Counted from the first letter of the stretch, positions 1 to 9,073 are shown. The stretch: 64,000 bases of DNA from Shewanella denitrificans OS217 (GCF_000013765.1 NC_007954.1:2666001-2730000); one strand, 5' to 3'. Notes: generated by a model not told the origin, from the letters alone. Program-made: numbers and translations.

Positions 1-1
1 G

Positions 2-1084
2 GAAATCGCCCCCATTGCCGCCCAAGTGGATATAGACAATGCCTTCCCCAATCAGTTATGGCCAGTGCTAGGTGACATGGGCCTATTAGGCGTGACTGTG
101 CCAGAAGAATTTGGCGGCGCCAACATGGGTTATTTAGCTCACGTGATTGCCATGGAAGAAATCTCCCGCGCCTCGGCCTCCATTGGCCTAAGCTACGGCG
201 CCCACTCTAATTTATGTGTTAACCAAATCAATCGTAACGGTAACGACGCCCAAAGGGCCAAGTACCTGCCAAAATTGGTCAGCGGTGAGCACATTGGCGC
301 ACTGGCCATGAGTGAGCCAAATGCGGGCTCTGACGTGGTCTCCATGAAACTTAACGCCCGTAAAGTGGGCGACCGTTACATACTTAACGGCAATAAAATG
401 TGGATAACCAATGGCCCAGATGCCCACACTTATGTGATTTATGCCAAGACGGATATCAGCAAAGGCGCCCACGGTATTACCGCCTTTATCGTCGAGCGTG
501 GCTCAAAGGGTTTCACTCAGGCGCAAAAGCTAGACAAATTAGGCATGCGCGGTTCTAACACCTGTGAGCTAGTATTTGAAGATTGTGAAGTGCCTGAAGA
601 GAACATTCTAGGTGGCCTAAACAACGGCGTAAAAGTGTTGATGAGTGGCCTAGATTACGAGCGCGTGGTGTTATCTGGTGGCCCACTTGGGATCATGGCG
701 GCCTGTATGGATATCGTAGTGCCTTACATCCATGAGCGTGAGCAATTTGGCAAATCCATCGGTGAGTTCCAGTTGGTTCAAGGCAAACTTGCCGACATGT
801 ACACTGGCATGAATGCCGCCCGCTCTTACGTGTATAACGTGGCTCGCTCATGCGATCGCGGCGAAACCACACGTAAAGATGCCGCAGGCGCTATCCTTTA
901 TAGCGCTGAGCTTGCTACCAAAATGGCCTTAGATGCCATACAGCTACTTGGCGGTAACGGTTACGTTAACGAGTACGCCACAGGGCGACTGCTTCGCGAT
1001 GCTAAATTGTATGAAATTGGCGCTGGCACCTCAGAAATCCGCCGCATGCTCATTGGCCGTGAACTGTTCAACGAATCTAAGTAG
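2..1084 (+). CDS. liuA: isovaleryl-CoA dehydrogenase, 5' partial
   Basis: FAD-dependent acyl-CoA dehydrogenase that oxidises isovaleryl-CoA to 3-methylcrotonyl-CoA in leucine breakdown. The frame is open from the first bases of the window, so the N-terminus lies upstream; 360 codons are visible. An acyl-CoA dehydrogenase middle-domain motif (AMSEPNAGSDVVSMK) and the C-terminal helical domain (LLGGNGYVNEY, then GAGTSEIRRMLIGREL) are clear. The usual catalytic Glu of the medium-chain enzymes (EGTSQ) is replaced (GAGTSE), while a Glu sits in GLDYERVVLSGGPLG, the known position of the base in isovaleryl-CoA dehydrogenases. This supports the substrate assignment over a general acyl-CoA dehydrogenase. 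It heads the liuABCDE cluster in this window; a liuR-type regulator, if present, would lie upstream and out of view. Confidence 0.93.
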   Translation, partial: EIAPIAAQVDIDNAFPNQLWPVLGDMGLLGVTVPEEFGGANMGYLAHVIAMEEISRASASIGLSYGAHSNLCVNQINRNGNDAQRAKYLPKLVSGEHIGALAMSEPNAGSDVVSMKLNARKVGDRYILNGNKMWITNGPDAHTYVIYAKTDISKGAHGITAFIVERGSKGFTQAQKLDKLGMRGSNTCELVFEDCEVPEENILGGLNNGVKVLMSGLDYERVVLSGGPLGIMAACMDIVVPYIHEREQFGKSIGEFQLVQGKLADMYTGMNAARSYVYNVARSCDRGETTRKDAAGAILYSAELATKMALDAIQLLGGNGYVNEYATGRLLRDAKLYEIGAGTSEIRRMLIGRELFNESK

Positions 1085-1146
1085 CCCACTTCTGTATGGC
1101 GAGGCTCTGCCCTCGCCCTTTTATTTGCTTCATTAAGGATATTATC

Positions 1147-2754
1147 GTGACGCAACTGAGCAGCCGAATTAATGCCCGCAGCGACGAATTTAAAGCCAAG
1201 TATGATGATATGGCGTTATTGGTCGACGATCTCAAACAAAAACTCACTAAAATTGAACAAGGTGGCGGCCCTGTGGCCCTGGAGCGTCATTTATCCCGTG
1301 GTAAATTACTGCCGCGCCAACGAGTAGAAAAACTGCTCGACCCAGGCTCACCTTTCTTAGAATTATCCCAATTTGCCGCATATGAAGTCTACGATGAAGA
1401 CGTACCAGCGGCGGGCATTATCGCAGGCATTGGCCGCGTCAGCGGCGTCGAGTGCATGATCATCGCCAACGATGCTACAGTCAAAGGCGGCACTTACTAC
1501 CCCATTACGGTGAAAAAGCATTTACGCGCCCAAGACATTGCCAGCCGTTGCCACTTGCCTTGTATCTATTTAGTGGACTCAGGCGGTGCTAACTTACCAC
1601 GCCAGGATGAAGTGTTTCCAGATAGAGATCATTTCGGCCGCATCTTTTATAACCAAGCGCAAATGTCAGCCAAGGGCATACCGCAAATTGCCGTGGTGAT
1701 GGGCCTTTGTACCGCAGGTGGCGCTTATGTGCCGGCCATGGCGGACGAGTCCATTATCGTTAAAGAGCAAGGCACCATATTCTTAGCAGGTCCGCCGCTG
1801 GTAAAAGCCGCCACAGGCGAGGAAGTCAGCGCAGAAGAGCTTGGCGGCGCCGAAGTGCACACTAAAATCTCTGGGGTTGCCGACCATTTAGCCCAGAATG
1901 ATGATCACGCCTTAGAGCTTGCTCGTCGCGCCGTGACCCGCCTTAATCATCAAAAGAAAATTACTTGTCTGCTAAGCCCAGTTCAGCCACCTAAATTTGA
2001 CATCAGCGAGCTCTACGGCATAGTCGGCACAGATCTTAAAAAGCCCTTCGATGTCAGAGAAGTTATCGCTCGTATCGTCGATGATTCAGACTTTGATGAA
2101 TTTAAAGCCAACTATGGTGCAACCTTAGTGTGCGGCTTTGCCCGTATCCACGGCTATCCCGTCGGCATCGTAGCCAACAACGGCATCTTGTTCTCTGAGT
2201 CGGCGCAAAAAGGCGCCCACTTTATTGAACTCTGTTGTCAACGCAAAATCCCTTTGCTCTTCCTGCAAAATATCACCGGCTTTATGGTGGGTAAAAAGTA
2301 CGAACACGAAGGCATTGCCAAGCACGGCGCCAAGATGGTGACCGCGGTTTCTTGTGCCAATGTGCCTAAGTTTACTGTGATCATCGGCGGCAGCTATGGC
2401 GCGGGTAACTACGGCATGTGTGGCCGCGCGTTCGAGCCCACTATGATGTGGATGTGGCCCAATGCGCGCATTTCTGTGATGGGCGGCGAGCAAGCCGCAG
2501 GCGTGTTAGCCACAGTGCGCCGCGATGGTCTCGCCCGTAAGGGTCAAGACTGGTCCAAGGAAGAAGAACAAGCCTTTAGGGCGCCGATTGTGGCCCAGTA
2601 CGATAAAGAAGGTCATCCTTATCATGCCAGTGCGCGCCTGTGGGACGATGGCATTATCGACCCAGCCCAAACCCGTGATGTAGTCGGCCTTGCCCTGTCG
2701 GCAGCGCTTAATGCACCCATTGAAGACACCCGTTTTGGTGTGTTCCGCATGTAA
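1147..2754 (+). CDS. liuB: methylcrotonyl-CoA carboxylase, carboxyltransferase (beta) subunit
   Basis: Transfers the carboxyl group from carboxybiotin (on LiuD) to 3-methylcrotonyl-CoA, giving 3-methylglutaconyl-CoA. I place the start at a GTG because AAGGA lies 7 bases upstream and the product (TQLSSRINARS...) is then 535 residues, the usual family length; a longer in-frame start at 1096 would add 17 unlikely residues. The two crotonase-like halves of acetyl-CoA carboxyltransferases are visible: ATVKGGTYYPITVKKHLRAQ and LCTAGGAYVPAMADE in the N half, FLQNITGFMVG and GGSYGAGNYGMCGRAFEP in the C half. It lies between liuA and liuC in the same direction, consistent with one operon. Confidence 0.95.
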   Translation: MTQLSSRINARSDEFKAKYDDMALLVDDLKQKLTKIEQGGGPVALERHLSRGKLLPRQRVEKLLDPGSPFLELSQFAAYEVYDEDVPAAGIIAGIGRVSGVECMIIANDATVKGGTYYPITVKKHLRAQDIASRCHLPCIYLVDSGGANLPRQDEVFPDRDHFGRIFYNQAQMSAKGIPQIAVVMGLCTAGGAYVPAMADESIIVKEQGTIFLAGPPLVKAATGEEVSAEELGGAEVHTKISGVADHLAQNDDHALELARRAVTRLNHQKKITCLLSPVQPPKFDISELYGIVGTDLKKPFDVREVIARIVDDSDFDEFKANYGATLVCGFARIHGYPVGIVANNGILFSESAQKGAHFIELCCQRKIPLLFLQNITGFMVGKKYEHEGIAKHGAKMVTAVSCANVPKFTVIIGGSYGAGNYGMCGRAFEPTMMWMWPNARISVMGGEQAAGVLATVRRDGLARKGQDWSKEEEQAFRAPIVAQYDKEGHPYHASARLWDDGIIDPAQTRDVVGLALSAALNAPIEDTRFGVFRM

Positions 2755-2800
2755 TTGCGCCGCTGTGCCACTATGTTCGGGATAGGATAGGGATAAAAAA

Positions 2801-3619
2801 ATGAATAATAATCAACAGCCTTCATATGTACAATCGAACCTTAATGAGGGCGTGGGCGAGCTAATACTCAATCGCCCCGATGTACACAATGCCTTCGATG
2901 AAGTCATGATTGCCCAGATGATAACCGCCATTGAAGCCTTTGCCGCAGACCCACAGTGCCAAGTCTTGGTGCTGCGGGCTAATGGCAAAAATTTCAGTGC
3001 TGGGGCCGATCTTAACTGGATGCGCAAGCAAGCCCAGATGGATTTTGAGCAAAACCTTAATGATGCCAATGAGCTGGCAAAGCTGATGCATCTGTTAGAC
3101 AAGTTTCCAAAACCTAGTCTTGCCTTAGTGCAAGGGGCGGCCTTTGGCGGCGCCTTAGGCTTAATTTGCTGCTGCGATATCGCCATCAGTAATAGTCGCG
3201 CAAGCTTCTGCTTAAGTGAAGTCAAACTCGGCTTACTGCCTGCCGTCATCAGCCCTTATGTGGTGCGCGCCATGGGCAATCGCCAAGCAAGACGCTACAT
3301 GCTCACCGCCGAGCGCTTCGATGCCCAAAGCGCCCTCACTCATCAGGTCATTCACGAGATTAATGATGATTTAGACGCCGCCGCCAAACCCTTTATCGAC
3401 GCCTTTAAAGCCAACAGCCCCCAAGGCATGGCCTGGGTTAAAACCTTAGTCTCACGCCTTGAAGACGGCGTTATCGATGAGGCAACCCTTGCCTACACTA
3501 GCGAGAAAATCGCCCGCATTCGTGTATCCACCGAAGGCCAAGAAGGCTTAAATGCCTTCTTCGACAAGCGTCAACCTAACTGGTCCCAAGCTGCAACGCC
3601 AGCCAAAGGAGCTCAATAA
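2801..3619 (+). CDS. liuC: methylglutaconyl-CoA hydratase
   Basis: Crotonase-family hydratase expected to convert 3-methylglutaconyl-CoA to 3-hydroxy-3-methylglutaryl-CoA. The 272-residue protein has the crotonase signatures NGKNFSAGADLNWMRKQ (oxyanion hole and CoA loop) and VQGAAFGGALGLICCCDIAI. The stop codon overlaps the first base of the liuD start, so translation is probably coupled. Substrate is inferred from position between the two carboxylase subunits; the fold alone would allow other enoyl-CoA hydratases. Confidence 0.92.
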   Translation: MNNNQQPSYVQSNLNEGVGELILNRPDVHNAFDEVMIAQMITAIEAFAADPQCQVLVLRANGKNFSAGADLNWMRKQAQMDFEQNLNDANELAKLMHLLDKFPKPSLALVQGAAFGGALGLICCCDIAISNSRASFCLSEVKLGLLPAVISPYVVRAMGNRQARRYMLTAERFDAQSALTHQVIHEINDDLDAAAKPFIDAFKANSPQGMAWVKTLVSRLEDGVIDEATLAYTSEKIARIRVSTEGQEGLNAFFDKRQPNWSQAATPAKGAQ

Positions 3620-5712
3620 TGTTTACTAAGTTACTTATCGCCAACCGCGGTGAAATCGCCTGTCGCATCATCAAAACCGCAAAAAGTATGGGTGTGCGCA
3701 CCATTGCCTTGTATTCGGATGCCGACAAAGACGCTCGTCACGTGGCCATGGCCGATGAATCTTTCTATTTAGGCGGCAGTGCACCGGCAGATTCCTATTT
3801 AAAAGCCGATCTTATTATCGACATCGCCAAGAAAGCCGGCGCCGGTGCCATTCACCCAGGCTATGGTTTCTTGTCTGAAAACGCCGAATTTGCCCGCAAG
3901 TGTGAGCAAAATGGCATTGCCTTCGTGGGCCCTGGCAGTGAAGCCATCGAAGCCATGGGCAGTAAAAGCGCAGCAAAAGAAATCATGGGTAAGGCCAATG
4001 TGCCGTTAGTGCCAGGCTACCATGGCGATGACCAAACCGATGACAACCTAGTACAACAAGCCAAACTTATCGGCTTTCCACTGCTTATCAAGGCGGCCTA
4101 CGGCGGCGGCGGTAAAGGCATGCGTATCGTTGAAAATGAAGGTGAAATATTAGCGGCGGTGAAATCTGCCCGCCGTGAAGCCACCTCTTCATTTGGTAAC
4201 GACAAGCTGTTAATGGAGCGCTACCTGCGCCAACCTAGGCACGTTGAAGTGCAAGTGTTTGCCGACACCCATGGCAACGCGATTTACCTGTCAGATCGAG
4301 ACTGCTCTATTCAGCGCCGCCATCAAAAAGTGGTGGAAGAAGCCCCAGCGCCGGGTTTATCCGACGCCCTTCGCGCACAAATGGGTCAAGCCGCGGTCGC
4401 CGCAGCTAAAGCCATAGATTATGTGGGTGCGGGCACAGTTGAGTTTTTGCTCGATACCCTAGCCACCGATGAGAGCAGCAGCTTCTACTTTATGGAAATG
4501 AACACCCGCTTACAGGTTGAGCATCCAGTGACAGAAATGGTTACCGGGCAAGACTTAGTTAAGTGGCAGCTGATGGTCGCCAGTGGCGATGAATTACCCC
4601 TAACACAGCAAGAAGTGCGCATTCACGGCCACTCTTTTGAAGTGCGTATTTACGCTGAAGATCCGCAGAATGATTTTCTGCCCGCCAGCGGCAAATTAAA
4701 CTTTTTGCGTGAACCTGAACAAAACCAGCATGTGCGTATAGATTCAGGCATACGTGAGAACGATGTCATCAGTAACTTCTATGACCCCATGATAGCCAAG
4801 CTCATCGTATGGGATGACTCGCGCCCCCGCGCCCTGCAGCGCCTGGTACATGCCCTTGAGTCCTATCAGATAAGTGGCCTTAGGCACAACATAGAGTTCT
4901 TGGCCAATATCGCCGAGCACCCCGCCTTTGCCGCCGCCGACTTTAGCACAGACTTTATCGAACGCTACGGTGATGCCCTGATTGGCAGCGCCTCCAGCGA
5001 AGCCCAAACCGCGTTAGCGTTAGCAGGGCTGTATCAAGTGCTATCCCGCAAGCAAGCGGCAAAAGCCTTGGCAATTAATAGTCAAGACCCTCACTCTCCT
5101 TGGGGACAAATGAGCGGCTTTAGGCTCAATAGCGACAGCATTCATCATGTGGCGTTATTATCTGATGAAACCAAAGACCCTGACAGCAAAGAAAGCCTGC
5201 AGCCGCTGCACAACTTATTGCTTGTGGCTCAAGGTGATGGTTATCAATTAACCTTAGTTAACGAATATACCTTAGACGAGCAAGTGCTTAACCTCAGTGG
5301 CGAGCTAAGGGATGATTTGTTATTGGCGGAAATCAACGGCCATAAGTCTAAAATCCCGGTAAGCCATCAAGGGGATGATTTCACCTTGTTCTTGTCCTCT
5401 GGAAGCTATCATTTCAAGGCGGTATTGGCTCAAATTGCTGAAGAGCAAGTTAACAGTGCTGATAAACTTAAAGCACCGATGAATGGCACTGTAGTGACTC
5501 ATTTAGTGGATGTTGGCGCTAGCGTTACCGCTGGCCAAGGCTTATTGGTGATGGAAGCCATGAAGATGGAATACACCATAGAAGCGCCTTTTGATGGCAC
5601 AGTGACGGCGTTTTATTTCCAAAGCGGCGAGTTAGTCACAGACGGTGCTCAGCTGCTTGAAGTCGAGCCGCTAGCTGTCGACATAGTAAACGCTAACAAC
5701 AAGGAGGCCTAG
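3619..5712 (+). CDS. liuD: methylcrotonyl-CoA carboxylase, biotin-containing (alpha) subunit
   Basis: Carries the biotin carboxylase and biotin carboxyl carrier domains. It charges its own biotin with bicarbonate and ATP for transfer by LiuB. The N-terminal biotin carboxylase domain begins MFTKLLIANRGEIACRI and contains the ATP-grasp glycine-rich loop AAYGGGGKGMRIV; EMNTRLQVEHPVTE marks the active-site region. The biotinyl domain near the C-terminus has VMEAMKMEY, with biotin expected on the Lys. Length, 697 residues, is near the family norm (~660-700). The 3' end, from the codon after the biotinyl Lys to the stop and the downstream ribosome-binding site, is repeated in tandem immediately downstream (separate entry). 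Confidence 0.95.
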   Translation: MFTKLLIANRGEIACRIIKTAKSMGVRTIALYSDADKDARHVAMADESFYLGGSAPADSYLKADLIIDIAKKAGAGAIHPGYGFLSENAEFARKCEQNGIAFVGPGSEAIEAMGSKSAAKEIMGKANVPLVPGYHGDDQTDDNLVQQAKLIGFPLLIKAAYGGGGKGMRIVENEGEILAAVKSARREATSSFGNDKLLMERYLRQPRHVEVQVFADTHGNAIYLSDRDCSIQRRHQKVVEEAPAPGLSDALRAQMGQAAVAAAKAIDYVGAGTVEFLLDTLATDESSSFYFMEMNTRLQVEHPVTEMVTGQDLVKWQLMVASGDELPLTQQEVRIHGHSFEVRIYAEDPQNDFLPASGKLNFLREPEQNQHVRIDSGIRENDVISNFYDPMIAKLIVWDDSRPRALQRLVHALESYQISGLRHNIEFLANIAEHPAFAAADFSTDFIERYGDALIGSASSEAQTALALAGLYQVLSRKQAAKALAINSQDPHSPWGQMSGFRLNSDSIHHVALLSDETKDPDSKESLQPLHNLLLVAQGDGYQLTLVNEYTLDEQVLNLSGELRDDLLLAEINGHKSKIPVSHQGDDFTLFLSSGSYHFKAVLAQIAEEQVNSADKLKAPMNGTVVTHLVDVGASVTAGQGLLVMEAMKMEYTIEAPFDGTVTAFYFQSGELVTDGAQLLEVEPLAVDIVNANNKEA

Positions 5713-5868
5713 ATGGAATACATCACCCGTTCAGAAGCGCCTTTTGATGGCAAAGTGACAGCGTTTTATTTCCAAAGCGGCGAACTAGTCACAGACGGTG
5801 CGCAGCTGCTTGAAGTCGAGCCGCTAGCGGTCGCTGACACTGCAGACGCTAAGGGCGAGGAGGCGTAG
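5566..5868 (+). repeat. tandem duplication of the liuD 3' end
   Basis: Unit 1 (5566-5712, 147 bp) is the end of liuD starting at the Met codon that follows the biotinylated Lys. Unit 2 (5713-5868, 156 bp) follows directly. Both encode MEY...EAPFDG(T/K)VTAFYFQSGE and the following LVTDGAQLLEVEPLAV stretch, and both end in a purine-rich ribosome-binding site plus TAG. Unit 2 has three extra codons in total and mainly synonymous base changes, so the duplication is not brand new. Confidence 0.9.
5713..5868 (+). CDS. 51-codon mini-ORF, copy of the C-terminal half of the LiuD biotinyl domain
   Basis: Begins ATG right after the liuD stop, with AAGGAGG about 6 bases upstream, and ends directly before the liuE ATG. 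It encodes the second half of a biotin carboxyl carrier domain without the biotin-accepting Lys or the preceding strands, so it cannot be biotinylated and may not fold alone. The frame is kept and most differences from the parent copy are synonymous, which hints at translation being tolerated or used. It could simply be a relic that leaves translation coupling between liuD and liuE intact. Confidence 0.6.
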   Translation: MEYITRSEAPFDGKVTAFYFQSGELVTDGAQLLEVEPLAVADTADAKGEEA

Positions 5869-6756
5869 ATGTTGCCAACTAACGTCAGTATCTTCGAGGT
5901 GGGCGCCCGCGATGGCTTGCAAAATGAAGTCAGCGTGCCAACCGAGGCGAAAATTGCCTTGATTGAGCAGCTGGCAGACGCTGGCGTTAAGCGCATCGAG
6001 GCGGCAAGTTTTGTGTCGCCTAAATGGGTGCCACAAATGGCGGACTCTAGTGCTGTGCTTCATGGCATTAAGCGTCAGCAAGGCGTGGTATACAGCGCCT
6101 TGACCCCAAACCTTAAGGGGCTCGAACTTGCGATTGCAGCAGGTGCCGATGAGGTGGCAATATTTGGTGCCGCCTCTCAAAGCTTTAGCCAGAAGAACAT
6201 TAACTGCTCCATCGAGGAGTCTATCGAGCGCTTTATCCCCTTGATGGATATGGCAAAACAGAGGAATATCGCCGTGCGCGGTTATGTGTCCTGTGTGCTC
6301 GGCTGCCCCTATAAAGGTGAGATAAAGGCCTCGGAAGTGGCCCGCGTGTCTGAAATCCTTTACAAAATGGGCTGTTATGAAATATCTCTGGGTGACACCA
6401 TAGGCATTGGCACAGCCAATAATGCCCGTAGAATGCTGGAAACCGTGGCAGAACTTGTGCCCATAGACAAATTAGCGCTGCATTTTCATGACACTTATGG
6501 TCAGGCCCTTGCCAATATTCAAGCTTGCCTGCCCACAGGAATAAGCGTATTTGACTCATCGGTTGCAGGTCTTGGGGGTTGCCCCTACGCTAAAGGCGCC
6601 TCTGGCAACTTGGCCAGCGAAGATCTCATCTATATGCTCCACGGCATGGGCATAGACACAGGCATAGACTTAACTAAGCTTATTCAGGCTGGCAAGAATA
6701 TCAGTCAGGCTTTAGGCCGCATGAGCGCCTCAAAAGTGGCTAACGCGCTGGGATAA
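5869..6756 (+). CDS. liuE: hydroxymethylglutaryl-CoA lyase
   Basis: Cleaves HMG-CoA to acetoacetate and acetyl-CoA, the last step of the LiuA-E route. The 295-residue TIM-barrel protein has the HMGL-like signature VGARDGLQNE near residue 12, the metal-binding HFHDTYGQALAN, and the C-terminal GLGGCPYAKGASGN loop whose Cys is the active-site residue of the family. The start follows a GAGGAGG site that is part of the liuD duplication. Confidence 0.95.
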   Translation: MLPTNVSIFEVGARDGLQNEVSVPTEAKIALIEQLADAGVKRIEAASFVSPKWVPQMADSSAVLHGIKRQQGVVYSALTPNLKGLELAIAAGADEVAIFGAASQSFSQKNINCSIEESIERFIPLMDMAKQRNIAVRGYVSCVLGCPYKGEIKASEVARVSEILYKMGCYEISLGDTIGIGTANNARRMLETVAELVPIDKLALHFHDTYGQALANIQACLPTGISVFDSSVAGLGGCPYAKGASGNLASEDLIYMLHGMGIDTGIDLTKLIQAGKNISQALGRMSASKVANALG

Positions 6757-6794
6757 ACAGCGTTTACAGATTACGATAAATCGAGTTCCTAGGC

Positions 6795-6818
6795 CCTAGA
6801 ACCTAGAACCTAGAACCT
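6795..6818 (+). repeat. heptamer tandem repeat (CCTAGAA)x3
   Basis: Three perfect CCTAGAA units plus a partial CCT in the gap between liuE and the CoA-transferase genes. The same word recurs as a palindrome after the CoA-transferase pair (8249-8262). Confidence 0.85.
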
Positions 6819-6852
6819 ATCCAATATCAAAATAACGATTAAGGACAACAAG

Positions 6853-7566
6853 ATGGCAGGATTCAATAAAGTCGTCCACAGCTACGATGAAGCCCTCAAA
6901 GGCTTATCTGACGACATGACGATTATGGTCGGTGGCTTTGGCCTGTGCGGTATCCCAGAGGGATTAATTAACCACATGGTTAAGCTTGGCGTGAAAGGCT
7001 TAACCGCCATTTCAAACAATGCTGGCGTGGATGATTTCGGCCTAGGTTTACTGCTACAGCAGCGCCAAATCAATACTATGATCGCCTCCTACGTGGGTGA
7101 GAACGCCACCTTCGAGAAGCAAATGCTATCCGGTGAGCTCAACGTCATCTTGACCCCACAGGGCACTTTGGCCGAGAAAATTCGTGCCGGCGGTGCTGGC
7201 ATCCCCGCCTTTTTCACTGCCACAGGTTACGGCACCCCTATCGCCGATGGCAAAGAGACCCGCGAAATCAAGGGCCGTCATTATGTGCTAGAAGAGTCGT
7301 TAACCGCAGATTTCGCCTTAGTGCGCGCTTGGAAAGCCGATACCATGGGTAACCTAGTATTTCGCAATACTGCCGCTAACTTTAACCCTATGATGGCCAC
7401 AGCGGGTAAAATCACCGTAGTGGAAGTAGAAGAAATCGTAGAACCTGGTGAGCTTGACCCCAACCATATTCATACCCCAGGTATTTATGTGGATCGCGTC
7501 ATCAAGGCAAGCTTTGAGAAACGCATCGAGCAGCGCACAGTCAAAGCAGCTACAGCAGCGAAATAA
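6853..7566 (+). CDS. scoA: 3-oxoacid CoA-transferase subunit A
   Basis: Alpha subunit of a succinyl-CoA:3-ketoacid (acetoacetate) CoA-transferase, which activates the acetoacetate released by LiuE. The CoA-transferase family I glycine-rich motif VGGFGLCGIPEGLI is near residue 25, and GAGIPAFFTATGYGT follows at about 115. The 237-residue length matches the alpha subunits of this group. AAGGA precedes the ATG. It sits 96 bp after liuE and 11 bp before the beta subunit. The acceptor is inferred from context; an acetate-type (AtoD) enzyme is the alternative. Confidence 0.88.
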   Translation: MAGFNKVVHSYDEALKGLSDDMTIMVGGFGLCGIPEGLINHMVKLGVKGLTAISNNAGVDDFGLGLLLQQRQINTMIASYVGENATFEKQMLSGELNVILTPQGTLAEKIRAGGAGIPAFFTATGYGTPIADGKETREIKGRHYVLEESLTADFALVRAWKADTMGNLVFRNTAANFNPMMATAGKITVVEVEEIVEPGELDPNHIHTPGIYVDRVIKASFEKRIEQRTVKAATAAK

Positions 7567-7577
7567 GGGAGCACATC

Positions 7578-8234
7578 ATGGCACTAACAAGAGAACAACT
7601 GGCCCAGCGCGTTGCCAGAGAATTGCAAGACGGCTTTTACGTCAACCTTGGCATAGGCATCCCCACCCTCGTGGCCAATTACATTCCAGCTGGCATGGAA
7701 GTCATGCTGCAGTCTGAAAACGGCCTATTAGGCATGGGCGAGTTTCCAACCGAAGAAACAATCGATGCTGACCTGATTAACGCTGGTAAGCAAACCGTGA
7801 CTGCGGTCGCGGGCGCGTCATTCTTCTCATCGGCAGAAAGCTTTGCCATGATCCGTGGCGGTCATGTGGATTTAACTGTGCTTGGCGCCTTTGAAGTGGA
7901 CGTCGATGGCTCTATCGCCTCATGGATGATCCCAGGCAAGCTCATCAAGGGCATGGGTGGCGCCATGGATTTAGTCGCCGGCGCTGACAATATTATTGTC
8001 ACCATGATGCACGCCGACAAACACGGCAATTCAAAACTACTGCCAAAGTGCGAGCTGCCCTTAACCGGTTTTGGCTGCATCAAACGAGTCATGACAGATT
8101 TAGCCTTTATGGAAATCAAAGACGGCGCCTTCCATCTGCTAGAGCGCGCCCCAGGGGTGTCGGTTGATGAGATCATCGCCAAGACCGCCGGCAAACTTGT
8201 GGTCCCAGCCCATGTGCCAGAAATGACATTTTAA
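7578..8234 (+). CDS. scoB: 3-oxoacid CoA-transferase subunit B
   Basis: Beta subunit of the same CoA-transferase. QSENGLLGMGEFP, near residue 50, contains the catalytic Glu that forms the glutamyl-CoA thioester in this family. GIGIPTLVANYIP lies near residue 25. A GGGAG site precedes the ATG. The two subunits close the leucine module, yielding acetoacetyl-CoA for thiolysis, and a strong terminator follows within about 50 bp. Confidence 0.88.
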   Translation: MALTREQLAQRVARELQDGFYVNLGIGIPTLVANYIPAGMEVMLQSENGLLGMGEFPTEETIDADLINAGKQTVTAVAGASFFSSAESFAMIRGGHVDLTVLGAFEVDVDGSIASWMIPGKLIKGMGGAMDLVAGADNIIVTMMHADKHGNSKLLPKCELPLTGFGCIKRVMTDLAFMEIKDGAFHLLERAPGVSVDEIIAKTAGKLVVPAHVPEMTF

Positions 8235-8248
8235 GGCCTGCTAATGGC

Positions 8249-8262
8249 AGAACCTAGGTTCT
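8249..8262. repeat. 14-bp perfect palindrome AGAACCTAGGTTCT
   Basis: Self-complementary sequence between scoB and its terminator. It is built from the same heptamer word as the tandem repeat at 6795-6818, facing itself. Confidence 0.8.
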
Positions 8263-8280
8263 AGAGAAAGCGTAAAACAC

Positions 8281-8306
8281 AAAAAGCCCGCACTGCGGGC
8301 TTTTTT
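8281..8306 (+). terminator. rho-independent terminator of the liu operon
   Basis: GCCCGC/GCGGGC stem with a 3-base loop, followed by six T residues; the A-tract on the other side makes it potentially bidirectional. Confidence 0.9.
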
Positions 8307-8328
8307 GTTGGGAAGAATATGGCTGTGT

Positions 8329-8398
8329 GTAATCCGTAATCCGTAATCCGTAATCCGTAATCCGTAATCCGTAATCCGTAATCCGTAATCCGTAATCC
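8329..8398 (+). repeat. heptamer tandem repeat (GTAATCC)x10
   Basis: Ten uninterrupted, perfect 7-bp units, 23 bp after the terminator hairpin. Perfect identity suggests recent expansion by slippage. It is intergenic, so changes in copy number would not alter a reading frame. Confidence 0.95.
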
Positions 8399-9073
8399 AG
8401 CATTATTTATTCTGTCGATATTAAACAATATATTTAGCTAAAGCCGAACATAGAACTAGAGCGATTACCGTTAAATCCCGCCATACAGGCTTGCCATGCC
8501 CTTTTTACTTCACAATAAGTCTCCGACACGCGGCGCTTTTGATTTAAACCAGAGTCATCCCTGAGGGCTCGAACATCCCGTCCATGGGATGGACGGTCGT
8601 CTCGCAAATTTCCATGGTTCACCTTTTTAGCATTTGCGTAACCTTTTTAATTTCAAGACTAGCACTCCACTAATCCACGTCTACACTCAAGGTATTGATT
8701 AAAATAATTATTAATAAGATCGGTTCTTTTTAAGTCCATCATCGTATTTTATTAATACCAAATTAGATGAGACGATAGCGCACATCACCACGTAGAAAAA
8801 TCAAGATGAATGATCGTAGTAGGAAGATAACAGGGCGATAAAGATGATGGTACGAGGTAAAAACTAGCTTAAAAGGTGTAATCAGAACAAACAATTAGCC
8901 TTATAGCAGTATAAAATGCTACTACCCAAGAAAAGCAAATTCCTATAGCATCAAGCATACCAATTCACGTTGGATGTGGCAGCGACCAAGTCCAACAACC
9001 AATTTATGCCTCGCAAACAGCGCAACGTATAAATACTAAAACGTTAAGTGCCGGCTCAGGTTTGGAGTTTAAA
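8399..9073. other. gene-poor stretch with a short palindromic element
   Basis: No convincing gene. At 8434-8622 a 62-codon frame on the minus strand (MNHGNLRDDRPSHGRDVRAL...) overlaps a region with the near-palindrome CCGTCCATGGGATGGACGG at 8579-8597. This is more like an intergenic repeat than a protein gene. A short inverted pair GTTGGA/TCCAAC occurs near 8972-8999. The rest is AT-rich and featureless to my eye. Confidence 0.5.

Noticed and set aside
2125..2493. 122-codon minus-strand frame inside liuB
   Set aside because: Antisense shadow of a well-conserved gene.
8329..8398. GTAATCC array considered as a CRISPR
   Set aside because: Units are 7 bp with no spacers; it is a simple tandem repeat.
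8434..8622. Minus-strand 62-codon frame
   Set aside because: Composition and the palindrome beneath it suggest an intergenic repeat; no ribosome-binding site.
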